Assembly (NCBI RefSeq): GCF_021278985.1
Contig: NZ_CP082833.1
Coordinates: 1,116,001 to 1,180,000, forward strand
DNA length: 64,000 nt
Origin: Citrobacter rodentium NBRC 105723 = DSM 16636
GTDB taxonomy: Bacteria; Pseudomonadota; Gammaproteobacteria; Enterobacterales; Enterobacteriaceae
Reading direction: 5' to 3'
Shown here: positions 25,715-34,954 of the stretch, piece after piece
How the letters are laid out: each line of letters opens with the position of its first letter
Numbering within the stretch: position 1 is the first letter of the stretch
Program-made: the position numbers and the translations under genes
The notes under the pieces: model-generated
The model's input: the letters and a program-made list of their open reading frames with translations, nothing else
Database searches by the model: none
Told to the model about the DNA's origin: nothing

Positions 25715-27562
25715 TTATTCCTTTTCCGGAAATAATAACGCATCGCGCAATAAATGATCGTTGCCGCGACGACGGGTAAAGCCAATCCGGTCAAAATATT
25801 CCAGAATCTGAATCGCCAGTTTTCGTCCAACGCCCAGCCGATCGCGGAAGTCTGCCGCGCAGGTGGAACCTCTCTCCTGATCCAGTTCGCGGATCAAGCT
25901 GGCGAAGGCGACAATCCGATCGTTACGGTAATACCGATCTTTGACGATCGCAGTAATCATTCCCTGCTGTGCCGCCTGCCGCAACACCATACGCATGGCC
26001 TGTTCCTCGGTGGCGAGTTCGCGGGCAAGATCGCGCACCCACCACGGATCGTCAGCGAACAGCGGCGCCGCTTTTTGCCAGACAGCCGCCTGCTCGTCGC
26101 TGAAACCCGCTTTATGGTCAGGCAGATGCAGCCAGCCGTGATGACTCTGGATCTCGCCGCTTTCGCGCATCCGCTCAATCAGCATCAGCACCAGCGCTTC
26201 ATCTTCCATCGGCAGCGCCATGCGGCGCAAACGCTCGCGTCCGGGACCCGGTTCGTCACGATGTTGCTCATGATAGGTCGCCAGAGTGTCGAGGATTTTT
26301 CGCTGCCAGCGGGCGGCGACCGGCGCATTCAGCAGGCTGTCGCCAGCCTGTATAAAGCCATGCTGTCCGACGAGCTGCCGCATACCGTCAGCGTTAAGCT
26401 GACGCGCCCAGGCAAAATCGCCAAGGTTAACCGCTCCACTTTGCAGATGTACGGCAAGCGCATCGCCATCCTCTTTCGCCTCCGCCAGCGACGCCAGCCA
26501 CTGTAAATATTCCGGCTTGCGCTTCCCGCGACGCGGCGGATTGAGAGCAACCACGCGCGCGCCCGCAAGCGTCATACGCGCGGAGATATCGCGCAGCACC
26601 AGCCGATCGTTATCCGCCACCCGCAGCGGCGTGTCGAATACCAGTTCAGCCAAGTTATTTTCCAGCAGCGATACGCGGCCTGTAACATGGCTGGCGGCAT
26701 GGTGAATGTGCAGCGGCTGCCACTGCGATAACGGTACATGGCTTTCCAGCGCCACAATGATGCGGGTAAACGGTTCTGGCGGCCGTGCTGCGAGCAACCA
26801 GTCGCCCCGGCTCAGCCGATCTTTTTCGGCGTCGCCCGTGATGTTGAGCGCGATGCGCTGCCCGGCCTGAGCAAGCTCCGTCGCCTGGTTCTGCGCGTGC
26901 AGTCCGCGCACGCGCATCGGTTTATCGACGCCCGTCAGCCAGAGCGTATCCCCGACCTGAACTTCACCGCTGAGCGCCGTACCGGTCACCACCAGCCCGG
27001 CGCCCTTAACGGTAAACGCCCGGTCGATAGCCAGACGGAATCGCTGATTAGCGGCATGCTGGCGCGCAGGCAGCTGCTGCAGATGGTCGCGCAACGCCTC
27101 AATGCCGCGGCCTTCATGAGCGGCGGTGACGATGAGCGTCGCCCCGGAAAAGCCATATTCGCGCAGCACCTCCTGAACCTGCTGCTCAACCTCCTGCACC
27201 CGCGTTTCATCAACACGATCGGCTTTGGTTAAGGCCACCGTCAGCGTTGGATTACCGGTTAACTGCAGTATCGCCAGGTGTTCGCGGGTCTGCGCCATCA
27301 CGCCATCATCGCAGGCCACCACCAGCAGCGCATGATCGATGCCGCCCACACCCGCCAGCATGTTGGAAAGAAACTTTTCGTGCCCGGGAACGTCGATAAA
27401 GCCCAGCATCCGACCATCCGGCTGCGGCCAGTAGGCATAGCCCAGATCGATGGTCATGCCGCGCTTTTTCTCTTCCGGCAGACGGTCGGCGTTCACGCCG
27501 GTGATCGCCTGTAGCAGCGTCGTTTTCCCGTGGTCAACGTGTCCGGCGGTAGCAATAATCAT
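25715..27562 (-). CDS. selB: Selenocysteine-specific elongation factor SelB
   Basis: 615 residues. The N-terminal G domain begins MIIATAGHVDHGKTTLLQAITG, with DVPGHEKF (G3) and TKADRVDE (G4). Beta-barrel domains follow. C-terminal winged helices bind the SECIS hairpin (IQILEYFDRIGFTRRRGNDHLLRD at the end). It delivers Sec-tRNA(Sec) to in-frame UGA codons, for example in formate dehydrogenase mRNAs. The selB start overlaps the selA stop by four bases (ATGA), which indicates translational coupling. Confidence 0.97.
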   Translation of the reverse strand: MIIATAGHVDHGKTTLLQAITGVNADRLPEEKKRGMTIDLGYAYWPQPDGRMLGFIDVPGHEKFLSNMLAGVGGIDHALLVVACDDGVMAQTREHLAILQLTGNPTLTVALTKADRVDETRVQEVEQQVQEVLREYGFSGATLIVTAAHEGRGIEALRDHLQQLPARQHAANQRFRLAIDRAFTVKGAGLVVTGTALSGEVQVGDTLWLTGVDKPMRVRGLHAQNQATELAQAGQRIALNITGDAEKDRLSRGDWLLAARPPEPFTRIIVALESHVPLSQWQPLHIHHAASHVTGRVSLLENNLAELVFDTPLRVADNDRLVLRDISARMTLAGARVVALNPPRRGKRKPEYLQWLASLAEAKEDGDALAVHLQSGAVNLGDFAWARQLNADGMRQLVGQHGFIQAGDSLLNAPVAARWQRKILDTLATYHEQHRDEPGPGRERLRRMALPMEDEALVLMLIERMRESGEIQSHHGWLHLPDHKAGFSDEQAAVWQKAAPLFADDPWWVRDLARELATEEQAMRMVLRQAAQQGMITAIVKDRYYRNDRIVAFASLIRELDQERGSTCAADFRDRLGVGRKLAIQILEYFDRIGFTRRRGNDHLLRDALLFPEKE

Positions 27563-28950
27563 TTCAGCAACATCTCCATAAACCGGGATTCATCTTCAAG
27601 ACAGCGCAAATCCAGCCACAGGCGGCCATCGTAAATCCGACCGATAACCGGAACGGACAGCCCACGCCAGCGGCTTGCCAGCGCTTCCAGCCGGCTGCCG
27701 CGCCCGTCGTGCGGGGTAAAGGTTAATGCCGCGCTGGGCAGGCGATCAACCGGCAGCGATCCACTGCCGATCTGCGACAGGCATGGCATAACATTAACCG
27801 CAAAATCGTCCGCGTAACGCCCGGCAAGCGCGGTCTGTAACCGCTGCGCCTGCGCGTTAATCGCCTCCTGAGGGCGGGCCAGCATCCGCAGGGTCGGCAG
27901 CTTTTCCGCCAGCGCCTCCGGATGCAGGTACAGGCGTAATGTCGCTTCCAGCGCGGCGAGCGTCATTTTATCCGCCCGCAGCGCGCGTTTCAGCGGGTGG
28001 TTTTGCAGCTGCGCAATAAGCTCTTTTTTGCCGACGATAATTCCGGCCTGCGGACCGCCCAGCAGTTTGTCGCCGGAGAAGCTCACCAGACTGACGCCCG
28101 CAGCGATCAGCTGCTGCGGCATAGGCTCTTTCGGCAGACCATACTGACTGAGATCGATCAGCGAACCGCTGCCGAGATCGGCGACAACCGGGATATCCCG
28201 CTCCCGCCCGATTTGCGCCAGTTCGCTCTCCTCTACCGCTTTGGTGAAGCCTTCGATGCTGTAGTTGCTGGTATGCACCTTCATCAACAGCCCGGTATTT
28301 TCGTTCACCGCCTGACGATAATCTTTGGCGTGCGTACGGTTAGTGGTGCCCACCTCATGAAGCGTACAGCCCGCCTGACGCATGACGTCCGGAATGCGAA
28401 ACGCGCCGCCAATTTCCACCAGCTCGCCGCGCGAGACGATCACCTCTTTTCCCGCCGCCGTCGCTGCCAGCATCAGCAGCACCGCCGCCGCGTTGTTATT
28501 GACGATGCAGGCGTCTTCCGCGCCGGTGATGCGGCACAGCAGTTCCGCCAGCGCGCGGTCACGATGACCACGCCCCGCGCCGTCCAGATCGTACTCCAGC
28601 GTTACCGGCGAACGCATGGCCTGCGCGACGGCCTCTACCGCCTCCTCCGCCTGCAATGCGCGGCCAAGATTAGTGTGCAGCACCGTGCCGGTCAGGTTAA
28701 TCACCGGACGCAGCGCGCTCTGCGCCTCTTTCTCCAGACGAGCGGCGACTTCCTGCGCCCAGTTCCCGCACCATGCGGGCAGCATCTGCGTACCGCGTAT
28801 CGTCTCTCTGGCTTCCTCCAGCATCTGGCGCAGCAGGTCAACGACGCGGGTATGCCCGTACTGGTCGCGCAGGGTAAGAAATGCATTGTCTCGCAATAAG
28901 CGATCGATGGCGGGAAGCTGGCTGTAGAGCGAACGCGTTTCGGTTGTCAT
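27559..28950 (-). CDS. selA: L-seryl-tRNA(Sec) selenium transferase
   Basis: 463 residues from ATG 28950 (MTTETRSLYSQLPAIDRLL); the frame is open to 29004. It is a PLP enzyme that converts Ser-tRNA(Sec) to Sec-tRNA(Sec) using selenophosphate. The PLP lysine is in SFSGDKLLGGPQAG (about 295), and VINLTGTVLHTNLGRAL and GGAFRIPDVMRQAGC are conserved. Operon selA-selB with 4-bp overlap. The genome must therefore also contain selC and selD. Confidence 0.97.
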   Translation of the reverse strand: MTTETRSLYSQLPAIDRLLRDNAFLTLRDQYGHTRVVDLLRQMLEEARETIRGTQMLPAWCGNWAQEVAARLEKEAQSALRPVINLTGTVLHTNLGRALQAEEAVEAVAQAMRSPVTLEYDLDGAGRGHRDRALAELLCRITGAEDACIVNNNAAAVLLMLAATAAGKEVIVSRGELVEIGGAFRIPDVMRQAGCTLHEVGTTNRTHAKDYRQAVNENTGLLMKVHTSNYSIEGFTKAVEESELAQIGRERDIPVVADLGSGSLIDLSQYGLPKEPMPQQLIAAGVSLVSFSGDKLLGGPQAGIIVGKKELIAQLQNHPLKRALRADKMTLAALEATLRLYLHPEALAEKLPTLRMLARPQEAINAQAQRLQTALAGRYADDFAVNVMPCLSQIGSGSLPVDRLPSAALTFTPHDGRGSRLEALASRWRGLSVPVIGRIYDGRLWLDLRCLEDESRFMEMLLK

Positions 28951-29049
28951 GAGATGGCCCGGCTGTTGGTGATCCTCTCCGCGAACGGAGAGGAATGTCG
29001 ACATAAGGGGGATTGTAACGCGAGTTGGCTCAGGCGGACATAATACGAA

Positions 29050-29658
29050 TCAAGCCTTTGGTGGTTCCGTACGGGCAAAGCTTTCGCGGCTAAACAGGGT
29101 TTCCACCAGCTTCACCAGGTTGGGCCGCTCCACGCACCAGCCCGGCGACACCCGGCGAAAGTTGAGATAGCCGATGGCGCAGGCAATAGCGATAGTCGCC
29201 AGATTCACCGTATCCGCTTTGATCGTCCCGTCCGCCAGGTAGCCTTCCAGCGCATCCAGGCTGCGGTTGATTTTTTCGCGCTGACGCAGCAGTTCATCTG
29301 CCGACTGCTGTGCGGCAGGACGCGCCTGTTCACGCACCGACACCAGACCGGCATCCATAATGCCGTCGGCCAGCGCCTCAAGCTGGCGTACCTTAAGCGA
29401 AGCCAGCGGCTCGCGCGGCAGCATCGCGGGCGCAATATCCAGCAGCTCGATGTATTCGGCGATAATCGGCGAATCGAACCAGTATTCCCCATCGTCGGTC
29501 ACCAGCGCCGGCACTTTCCCCAACGGGTTGTACTGCGCCACGCCGTTGTCTGCGCTGTAAGGCAGTTCATTAACAAATTCGAAAGTGATGCCCTTCTCCA
29601 GCAGCAGAATCGAGATTTTGCGTACAAACGGGCTGGTGTAGCTACCTATGAGTTTCAT
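29050..29658 (-). CDS. yibF: Glutathione S-transferase-like protein YibF
   Basis: 202 residues, soluble. The N-terminal thioredoxin-like domain starts MKLIGSYTSPFVRKISILLLEKG, where the Ser-Pro-Phe position corresponds to the GST active site. The cis-Pro/Glu-Ser equivalent is GKVPALVTDDGEYWFDSPIIAEYI. The C-terminal half is the all-helical GST domain. E. coli YibF has GST structure but no assigned substrate. It sits upstream of selA on the same strand with a 99-bp gap. Confidence 0.9.
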   Translation of the reverse strand: MKLIGSYTSPFVRKISILLLEKGITFEFVNELPYSADNGVAQYNPLGKVPALVTDDGEYWFDSPIIAEYIELLDIAPAMLPREPLASLKVRQLEALADGIMDAGLVSVREQARPAAQQSADELLRQREKINRSLDALEGYLADGTIKADTVNLATIAIACAIGYLNFRRVSPGWCVERPNLVKLVETLFSRESFARTEPPKA

Positions 29659-29730
29659 ACCGGGTCCTTTTTGCCAACGTAAAACACTGAGTATGACTCA
29701 GGTTCTGGTAAATGGCAGGTGACGACCTTC

Positions 29731-30867
29731 TCAATGATCCAGATAAAGATAATGCATCCAGCTGGTCATCCGCAGCAGCACTTTGCGCATCACCGAAACG
29801 TGGGAGAAATGGTCGGAATAGACCGCCACCTGAGCGTAGATGCCGTCGGGTAAGGCATCGACATCGGCGTTGGGTTCAAGATCGATAAGCGCCAGCACGC
29901 CGTCGGTGCCAGGCACAACGGTCAGCGACTGTAATACGCCCTGCGCCTGGTAAGAGCCGCCGGGGACGACCGGTAAAATTCCCGCCAGCTTACCGTGGAA
30001 TACCTGCCCCGGCAGGGCGTTAAACACCACTTCAGCGTCATCGCCGCGTTCAAGGCGCAGCAGCGAATTCTGACGGAACTGGGCGACAATCTGCCGCTTT
30101 TGTTCAGGAATAAACACCATGACCGGGCGCAGCGGCAGCGCGGCGGCGTAAGTTCCCGGACGAATTAATACCTGAGTGACATAGCCCCGGCTGGGCGCGC
30201 GAACCACGGTTTGTTCAAGGTTATAGCGGGCTTCCGCCAGCTGCGCGCGCAGGCTGACAATTTGCGACTGCTCGCCGTTAACCATGCTGTCCAGCTGACT
30301 CTGGATCTGCGTCTGTTCAGCCACCGACCCTTTTACCAGCGCGTCCTGCGCCAGGTAATTTTGCCGGGCGTTATCAATATCGCTTTCCGAGAAGGGATTC
30401 ACCCGCGCCCGGCTGCCTTTCAGGTAGCGCTGATAATCCTTGTACAGCCTGTCACGCTCTGCGGAGACGCGCGTGGTATTGGCCTGCGCTTCTGCAAGCT
30501 GCGCCTGTAACACCTTAATGTTGTGCGTCGCCGTCACCAGGTCTGCCTGCAGGCGATCGACCCGCGCCTGATAGCGCACCGGATCGATTTTAAACAGCAC
30601 TTCTCCCTTTTCGATAAGCTGATTATTTTTACTGGTCACTTCACTCACCACCCCGGTCACCTGCGGCGTAACGGGAATCGACACCACCGCTTTTTGCGCG
30701 GTAAAGGTGTAAGGATGGTTATAGTTCATCAGTAAGATCAGGCCGCTGACCAGAAAAACGCCGCCTAAGGCCGCGGTCGCCAGCGTCCATTGATTCACCG
30801 GAATACGGAACAGTTTGAACACCGCCCAGGCCAGCGCCACGTAGGTTAAAACAATCAACAAATCCAT
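29731..30867 (-). CDS. yibH: HlyD-type membrane fusion protein YibH
   Basis: 378 residues with an N-terminal membrane anchor (two hydrophobic stretches up to about residue 50). A biotinyl/lipoyl-like domain follows (VSIPVTPQVTGVVSEVTSKNNQLIEKGEVLFKIDP), then a coiled-coil hairpin (about 95-210) and a return beta-barrel (VVRAPSRGYVTQVLIRPGTY). It is the EmrA/AaeA class of periplasmic adaptor for efflux. It follows yibI by two bases, and the pair resembles aaeX-aaeA arrangements. The exporter partner is not encoded here. Confidence 0.9.
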   Translation of the reverse strand: MDLLIVLTYVALAWAVFKLFRIPVNQWTLATAALGGVFLVSGLILLMNYNHPYTFTAQKAVVSIPVTPQVTGVVSEVTSKNNQLIEKGEVLFKIDPVRYQARVDRLQADLVTATHNIKVLQAQLAEAQANTTRVSAERDRLYKDYQRYLKGSRARVNPFSESDIDNARQNYLAQDALVKGSVAEQTQIQSQLDSMVNGEQSQIVSLRAQLAEARYNLEQTVVRAPSRGYVTQVLIRPGTYAAALPLRPVMVFIPEQKRQIVAQFRQNSLLRLERGDDAEVVFNALPGQVFHGKLAGILPVVPGGSYQAQGVLQSLTVVPGTDGVLALIDLEPNADVDALPDGIYAQVAVYSDHFSHVSVMRKVLLRMTSWMHYLYLDH

Positions 30868-30869
30868 GA

Positions 30870-31232
30870 TTAAATCTCCGGAAACGTCGAATTGTCAGCC
30901 ATGTTTTTCCCGGCCAGTTGTTTTTCCAGCTGCGCGACACGGGCAGACAGCGCGGCAATTTCCGGGTCTGGCGCTGCGCCGGGCGGTTTAATATGGGACT
31001 GCATTCCCCAGCCGCGCTCCGGCTGATACAGCGTCGCCCAGATCCACAAAAAGGGCCAGATCACATGCAGCGTAAACAGGCTGACCCATCCGGCTGTGTG
31101 GATGGCGTCGGCATGAGGGTGGTTGCGCTTTTTAGCAATTAAGTAGGGAATGTCATGAATAGCGATGATGCCATAGAAGATCACCAGAAAAACGAACACC
31201 AGCACACCTAACGCGAAATAATTCAGAAACAT
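30870..31232 (-). CDS. yibI: Inner-membrane protein YibI (DUF3302)
   Basis: 120 residues with two clear hydrophobic segments (about 3-25 and 48-68), then a soluble tail ending in a short coiled coil (DPEIAALSARVAQLEKQLAG). It belongs to the DUF3302 family, found next to HlyD-like yibH. Its function is unknown, but the coupling with yibH suggests one efflux-related unit. It is upstream of and nearly contiguous with yibH. Confidence 0.87.
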   Translation of the reverse strand: MFLNYFALGVLVFVFLVIFYGIIAIHDIPYLIAKKRNHPHADAIHTAGWVSLFTLHVIWPFLWIWATLYQPERGWGMQSHIKPPGAAPDPEIAALSARVAQLEKQLAGKNMADNSTFPEI

Positions 31233-31443
31233 ATCTGCCTCGGCTTCACGCTAATCGAATTTTTCAGAGGGGGCAGCCGAAAACGGTGCTGGCTGATAAT
31301 TAGAACATAATGCGGGTTGATGACTTTCGCCATCAAACCCGATGATTATTTTTGCCGACGCTTTACGTCACCACTGCGGGACGATTCGGCAGGTACAGAA
31401 TCAGACCGGCATCACAGCAGCGAAAATCTGAATGCAAATTTAT

Positions 31444-31459
31444 TGTGATTTACATCACA
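31444..31459. promoter_or_regulatory. CRP site 1 of mtlA
   Basis: TGTGATTTACATCACA is a perfect CRP palindrome, with both TGTGA/TCACA half-sites and a 6-bp spacer. Confidence 0.85.
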
Positions 31460-31487
31460 AATACTCAACAAATCGACAAATTAAAAT

Positions 31488-31503
31488 TGTGAAATAAATC
31501 ACA
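31488..31503. promoter_or_regulatory. CRP site 2 of mtlA
   Basis: TGTGAAATAAATCACA has both consensus half-sites and lies 44 bp after site 1. Confidence 0.85.
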
Positions 31504-31560
31504 TTAAATTGCCATTTATGGTGAAAATAGGCGATTTGCTATCATCTCACGCCCGTAATC

Positions 31561-31576
31561 AGTGAAACAGATCACA
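31561..31576. promoter_or_regulatory. CRP site 3 of mtlA
   Basis: AGTGAAACAGATCACA has one mismatch to the consensus and lies 73 bp after site 2. A weaker TGGTGAAAATAGGCGA at about 31518 may be the remaining member of the E. coli-like five-site array. Confidence 0.75.
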
Positions 31577-31604
31577 CCAACTACCTCCCTACCCCCTACA
31601 TTTA

Positions 31605-31620
31605 TGTGATCAATATCACG
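31605..31620. promoter_or_regulatory. CRP site 4 of mtlA
   Basis: TGTGATCAATATCACG has one mismatch and lies 44 bp after site 3. Confidence 0.8.
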
Positions 31621-31761
31621 TAAAAGGCTACCCGCTGGACAGTTGAACGATTCAGTGCCAGATTTCGCAGTATCTACAGGGTCCGGCTACCTCTGCCGCC
31701 ACATTAACAAAACCTTGGGCTTCCGGCCTGCGCGTCAGCAAACATAAGAAGGGGTGTTTTT

Positions 31762-33669
31762 ATGTCATCCGATATTAAGATCAAAGTGCAAAGCTTTGGT
31801 CGATTCCTCAGCAATATGGTGATGCCAAATATCGGCGCGTTTATCGCGTGGGGTATTATCACCGCGTTATTTATTCCGACAGGGTGGTTGCCAAACGAGA
31901 CGCTGGCGAAGCTGGTCGGCCCGATGATTACCTATCTCCTGCCGCTGCTGATCGGTTATACCGGCGGTAAGCTGGTGGGCGGCGAGCGCGGCGGCGTGGT
32001 CGGCGCGATCACCACCATGGGCGTGATTGTCGGCGCAGATATGCCGATGTTCCTCGGCTCAATGATTGCAGGTCCGCTGGGCGGCTACTGCATCAAAAAA
32101 TTCGATAACTGGGTAGACGGTAAGATTAAGTCCGGTTTTGAAATGCTGGTGAATAACTTCTCCGCCGGCATCATCGGGATGATCCTGGCTATCCTGGCCT
32201 TCCTCGGTATTGGTCCGCTGGTAGAAGGCCTGTCGAAAATCCTGGCGGCTGGCGTTAACTTCATGGTTGTCCATGACATGCTGCCACTGGCGTCTATCTT
32301 CGTGGAACCGGCGAAAATCCTGTTCCTCAATAACGCCATCAACCACGGGATCTTCTCGCCGCTGGGCATCCAGCAGTCCCATGAGATAGGCAAATCCATC
32401 TTCTTCCTGATTGAAGCCAACCCGGGTCCGGGGATGGGCGTTCTGCTGGCGTACATGTTCTTCGGTCGCGGCAGCGCGAAACAGTCTGCGGGCGGTGCGG
32501 CAATCATTCACTTCCTGGGCGGTATCCACGAAATCTACTTCCCGTATGTGCTGATGAACCCGCGTCTGATCCTCGCGGTGATCCTCGGCGGTATGACCGG
32601 CGTATTTACTCTGACTATCCTCAACGGCGGCCTGGTTTCTCCGGCTTCTCCGGGCTCTATCCTGGCGGTGCTGGCGATGACGCCGAAAGGCGCGTACTTC
32701 GCTAACATTGCGGCGATCTGCGCGGCAATGGCGGTCTCCTTTGTGGTCTCGGCGATTCTGCTGAAAACCAGCAAAGTGAAAGAAGACGACGATATTGAAG
32801 CGGCAACCCGTCGTATGCAGGACATGAAAGCAGAATCCAAAGGCGGTACTCCGCTGTCTGCTGGCGATGTCACTAACGACCTGAGCCACGTGCGTAAAAT
32901 CATCGTGGCCTGCGACGCGGGTATGGGCTCCAGCGCAATGGGCGCAGGCGTCCTGCGTAAGAAAGTGCAGGATGCCGGTCTGACGCAGATTTCAGTGACC
33001 AACAGCGCCATTAACAATCTGCCGCCGGACGTTGACCTGGTCATCACCCATCGTGACCTGACCGAACGTGCGATGCGTCAGGTGCCGCAGGCGCAGCATA
33101 TTTCGCTGACCAACTTCCTCGACAGCGGCCTGTACACCAGTCTGACCGAGCGTCTGGTGGCGGCGCAGCGTCATGAAGTCAACGAAACTAAAGTACGCGA
33201 TAGCCTGAAAGACAGCTTCGACGAGAACGACAGCCACCTGTTCCGACTGGGTGCCGATAATATCTTCCTTGGCCGTACCGCGGCAACCAAAGAGGAAGCT
33301 ATTCGCTTCGCCGGTGAACAGCTGGTAAAAGGCGGCTACGTCGAGCCGGAATACGTTGACGCGATGCTGGAACGTGAAAAACTGACGCCGACCTATCTGG
33401 GCGAATCCATCGCGGTTCCGCACGGTACGGTTGAAGCGAAAGATCGGGTACTGAAAACCGGCGTGGTATTCTGTCAGTATCCGCAGGGCGTGCGCTTCGG
33501 TGAAGAAGAAGACGATATCGCCCGTCTGGTCATCGGTATCGCCGCGCGCAACAACGAGCATATTCAGGTGATTACCAGCCTGACCAACGCGCTGGATGAT
33601 GAAACCGTCATTGAGCGTCTGGCGCAGACGACCAGCGTGGATGAAGTGCTGGCGCTGCTGAACAAGTAA
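31762..33669 (+). CDS. mtlA: Mannitol-specific PTS permease EIICBA
   Basis: 635 residues in three domains. EIIC membrane domain about 1-340 (includes GGIHEIYFPYVLMNP, the GIxE-type motif). EIIB about 378-470, with the phosphorylated Cys384 in IIVACDAGMGSS. EIIA about 495-635, with phosphorylated His554 in ESIAVPHGTVEAKD. It imports mannitol as mannitol 1-phosphate, with phosphate from HPr. It is the first gene of mtlADR. Cys384 and His554 have the same numbers as in E. coli MtlA. Confidence 0.98.
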   Translation: MSSDIKIKVQSFGRFLSNMVMPNIGAFIAWGIITALFIPTGWLPNETLAKLVGPMITYLLPLLIGYTGGKLVGGERGGVVGAITTMGVIVGADMPMFLGSMIAGPLGGYCIKKFDNWVDGKIKSGFEMLVNNFSAGIIGMILAILAFLGIGPLVEGLSKILAAGVNFMVVHDMLPLASIFVEPAKILFLNNAINHGIFSPLGIQQSHEIGKSIFFLIEANPGPGMGVLLAYMFFGRGSAKQSAGGAAIIHFLGGIHEIYFPYVLMNPRLILAVILGGMTGVFTLTILNGGLVSPASPGSILAVLAMTPKGAYFANIAAICAAMAVSFVVSAILLKTSKVKEDDDIEAATRRMQDMKAESKGGTPLSAGDVTNDLSHVRKIIVACDAGMGSSAMGAGVLRKKVQDAGLTQISVTNSAINNLPPDVDLVITHRDLTERAMRQVPQAQHISLTNFLDSGLYTSLTERLVAAQRHEVNETKVRDSLKDSFDENDSHLFRLGADNIFLGRTAATKEEAIRFAGEQLVKGGYVEPEYVDAMLEREKLTPTYLGESIAVPHGTVEAKDRVLKTGVVFCQYPQGVRFGEEEDDIARLVIGIAARNNEHIQVITSLTNALDDETVIERLAQTTSVDEVLALLNK

Positions 33670-33670
33670 T

Positions 33671-33790
33671 ATCCGTTGCCCGATGGCGTTACGCTTATCG
33701 GGCAATGGCTTCCTCTCCCGCAAGGGAGAGGGTTTGGCTGAGGGGAAATTTCGCCGTCCCTCACCCCAGCCCTCTCGGGTAAAAACATTA
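33671..33790. repeat. REP palindrome and CCCTC-type repeat between mtlA and mtlD
   Basis: TTGCCCGATGGCGTTACGCTTATCGGGCAA is a full PU hairpin (from 33677). After it, CCTCTCCCGCAAGGGAGAGG forms a second perfect hairpin, and CTGAGGGG..CCCTCACCCCAGCCCTCTC continues a common enterobacterial intergenic repeat. Such elements lower downstream mtlD relative to mtlA. Confidence 0.85.
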
Positions 33791-33805
33791 ATGAAGGTTA
33801 CAACG

Positions 33806-34954
33806 ATGAAAGCATTACATTTTGGCGCAGGTAATATCGGACGCGGCTTTATCGGCAAACTGCTGGCAGACGCGGGGATACAACTGACGTTCGCTGATGT
33901 AAATCAGGCGGTTCTCGACGCCCTGAATGCCCGTCATAGCTACCAGGTTCACGTGGTGGGTGAAAATGAGCAGGTGGATACCGTCAGCGGCGTGAACGCG
34001 GTAAGCAGCACGGGCGATGAGGTGATTGAACTGATCGCTCATGTGGATCTGGTCACCACCGCCGTCGGTCCGGTGGTGCTGGAGCGCATCGCTCCTGCCA
34101 TCGCCAAAGCGCTGGCGCAGCGTAAAGCGCAGGGAATTGAATCCCCGCTGAACATCATCGCCTGTGAAAATATGGTGCGCGGCACGACGCAGCTAAAGGG
34201 CCACGTCATGAATGCGCTGGCGGAGGAAGATAAAGCGTGGGTCGAGGCGCACGTCGGCTTTGTGGATTCCGCCGTGGACCGCATTGTGCCCCCTTCCGCC
34301 TCCGCCACGAACGATCCGCTGGAGGTGACCGTTGAAACCTTCAGCGAGTGGATTGTCGATAAAACGCAATTCAAAGGCGAGCTGCCGGACATTCCGGGAA
34401 TGGAATTAACTGATAACCTGATGGCATTTGTCGAACGTAAACTCTTCACGCTGAACACCGGGCATGCTATAACCGCCTACCTCGGAAAATTAGCCGGCCA
34501 TCAGACCATCCGTGACGCAATCCTTGATGAAAAAATCCGCGCGGTGGTGAAAGGCGCGATGGAAGAGAGCGGCGCGGTGCTGATCAAACGCTACGGTTTT
34601 GATGCGGACAAACACGCGGCATACATCCAGAAAATCCTCGGTCGTTTTGAAAACCCGTACCTGAAGGATGACGTTGAGCGCGTTGGCCGCCAGCCGCTGC
34701 GTAAACTGAGCGCGGGCGATCGTCTGATCAAGCCGCTGCTGGGGACGCTGGAATATGGTCTGCCGCATGTCAATCTGGTACAAGGGATTGCCGCCGCGAT
34801 GCGCTTCCGTAGCGAGGACGATCCGCAGGCGCAGGAGCTGGCGGCGCTGATTGCCGACAAAGGCCCGCAGGCAGCTCTGGCCCAGATTTCCGGTCTGGAT
34901 GCCAACAGCGAGGTCGTTACCGGGGCCGTAAACGCATATAACGCTTTCAAATGA
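33806..34954 (+). CDS. mtlD: Mannitol-1-phosphate 5-dehydrogenase
   Basis: 382 residues from ATG 33806 (AAGG at 33795, MKALHFGAGNIGRGF); the open frame runs back to 33683 through the REP region. NAD-binding motif GAGNIGRGFIG at the N-terminus. The active-site Lys/Asn/His cluster of long-chain mannitol dehydrogenases lies in KLFTLNTGHAITAYLGKLAGH (about 213-233). It oxidises mannitol 1-phosphate to fructose 6-phosphate. The mtlD stop overlaps the mtlR start by four bases. Confidence 0.97.
   Translation: MKALHFGAGNIGRGFIGKLLADAGIQLTFADVNQAVLDALNARHSYQVHVVGENEQVDTVSGVNAVSSTGDEVIELIAHVDLVTTAVGPVVLERIAPAIAKALAQRKAQGIESPLNIIACENMVRGTTQLKGHVMNALAEEDKAWVEAHVGFVDSAVDRIVPPSASATNDPLEVTVETFSEWIVDKTQFKGELPDIPGMELTDNLMAFVERKLFTLNTGHAITAYLGKLAGHQTIRDAILDEKIRAVVKGAMEESGAVLIKRYGFDADKHAAYIQKILGRFENPYLKDDVERVGRQPLRKLSAGDRLIKPLLGTLEYGLPHVNLVQGIAAAMRFRSEDDPQAQELAALIADKGPQAALAQISGLDANSEVVTGAVNAYNAFK

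Larger units (their letters stand above)
31233..31761 (+). promoter_or_regulatory. mtlA control region
   Basis: A 529-bp non-coding region between divergent yibI and mtlA. The part from 31430 to 31625 is AT-rich and carries four strong CRP sites, listed separately. Two hairpin-like segments lie in the leader at about 31640-31740. The mtlA start has SD AAGGGG. In E. coli, mtlA also has five CRP sites and is repressed by MtlR. Confidence 0.8.
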
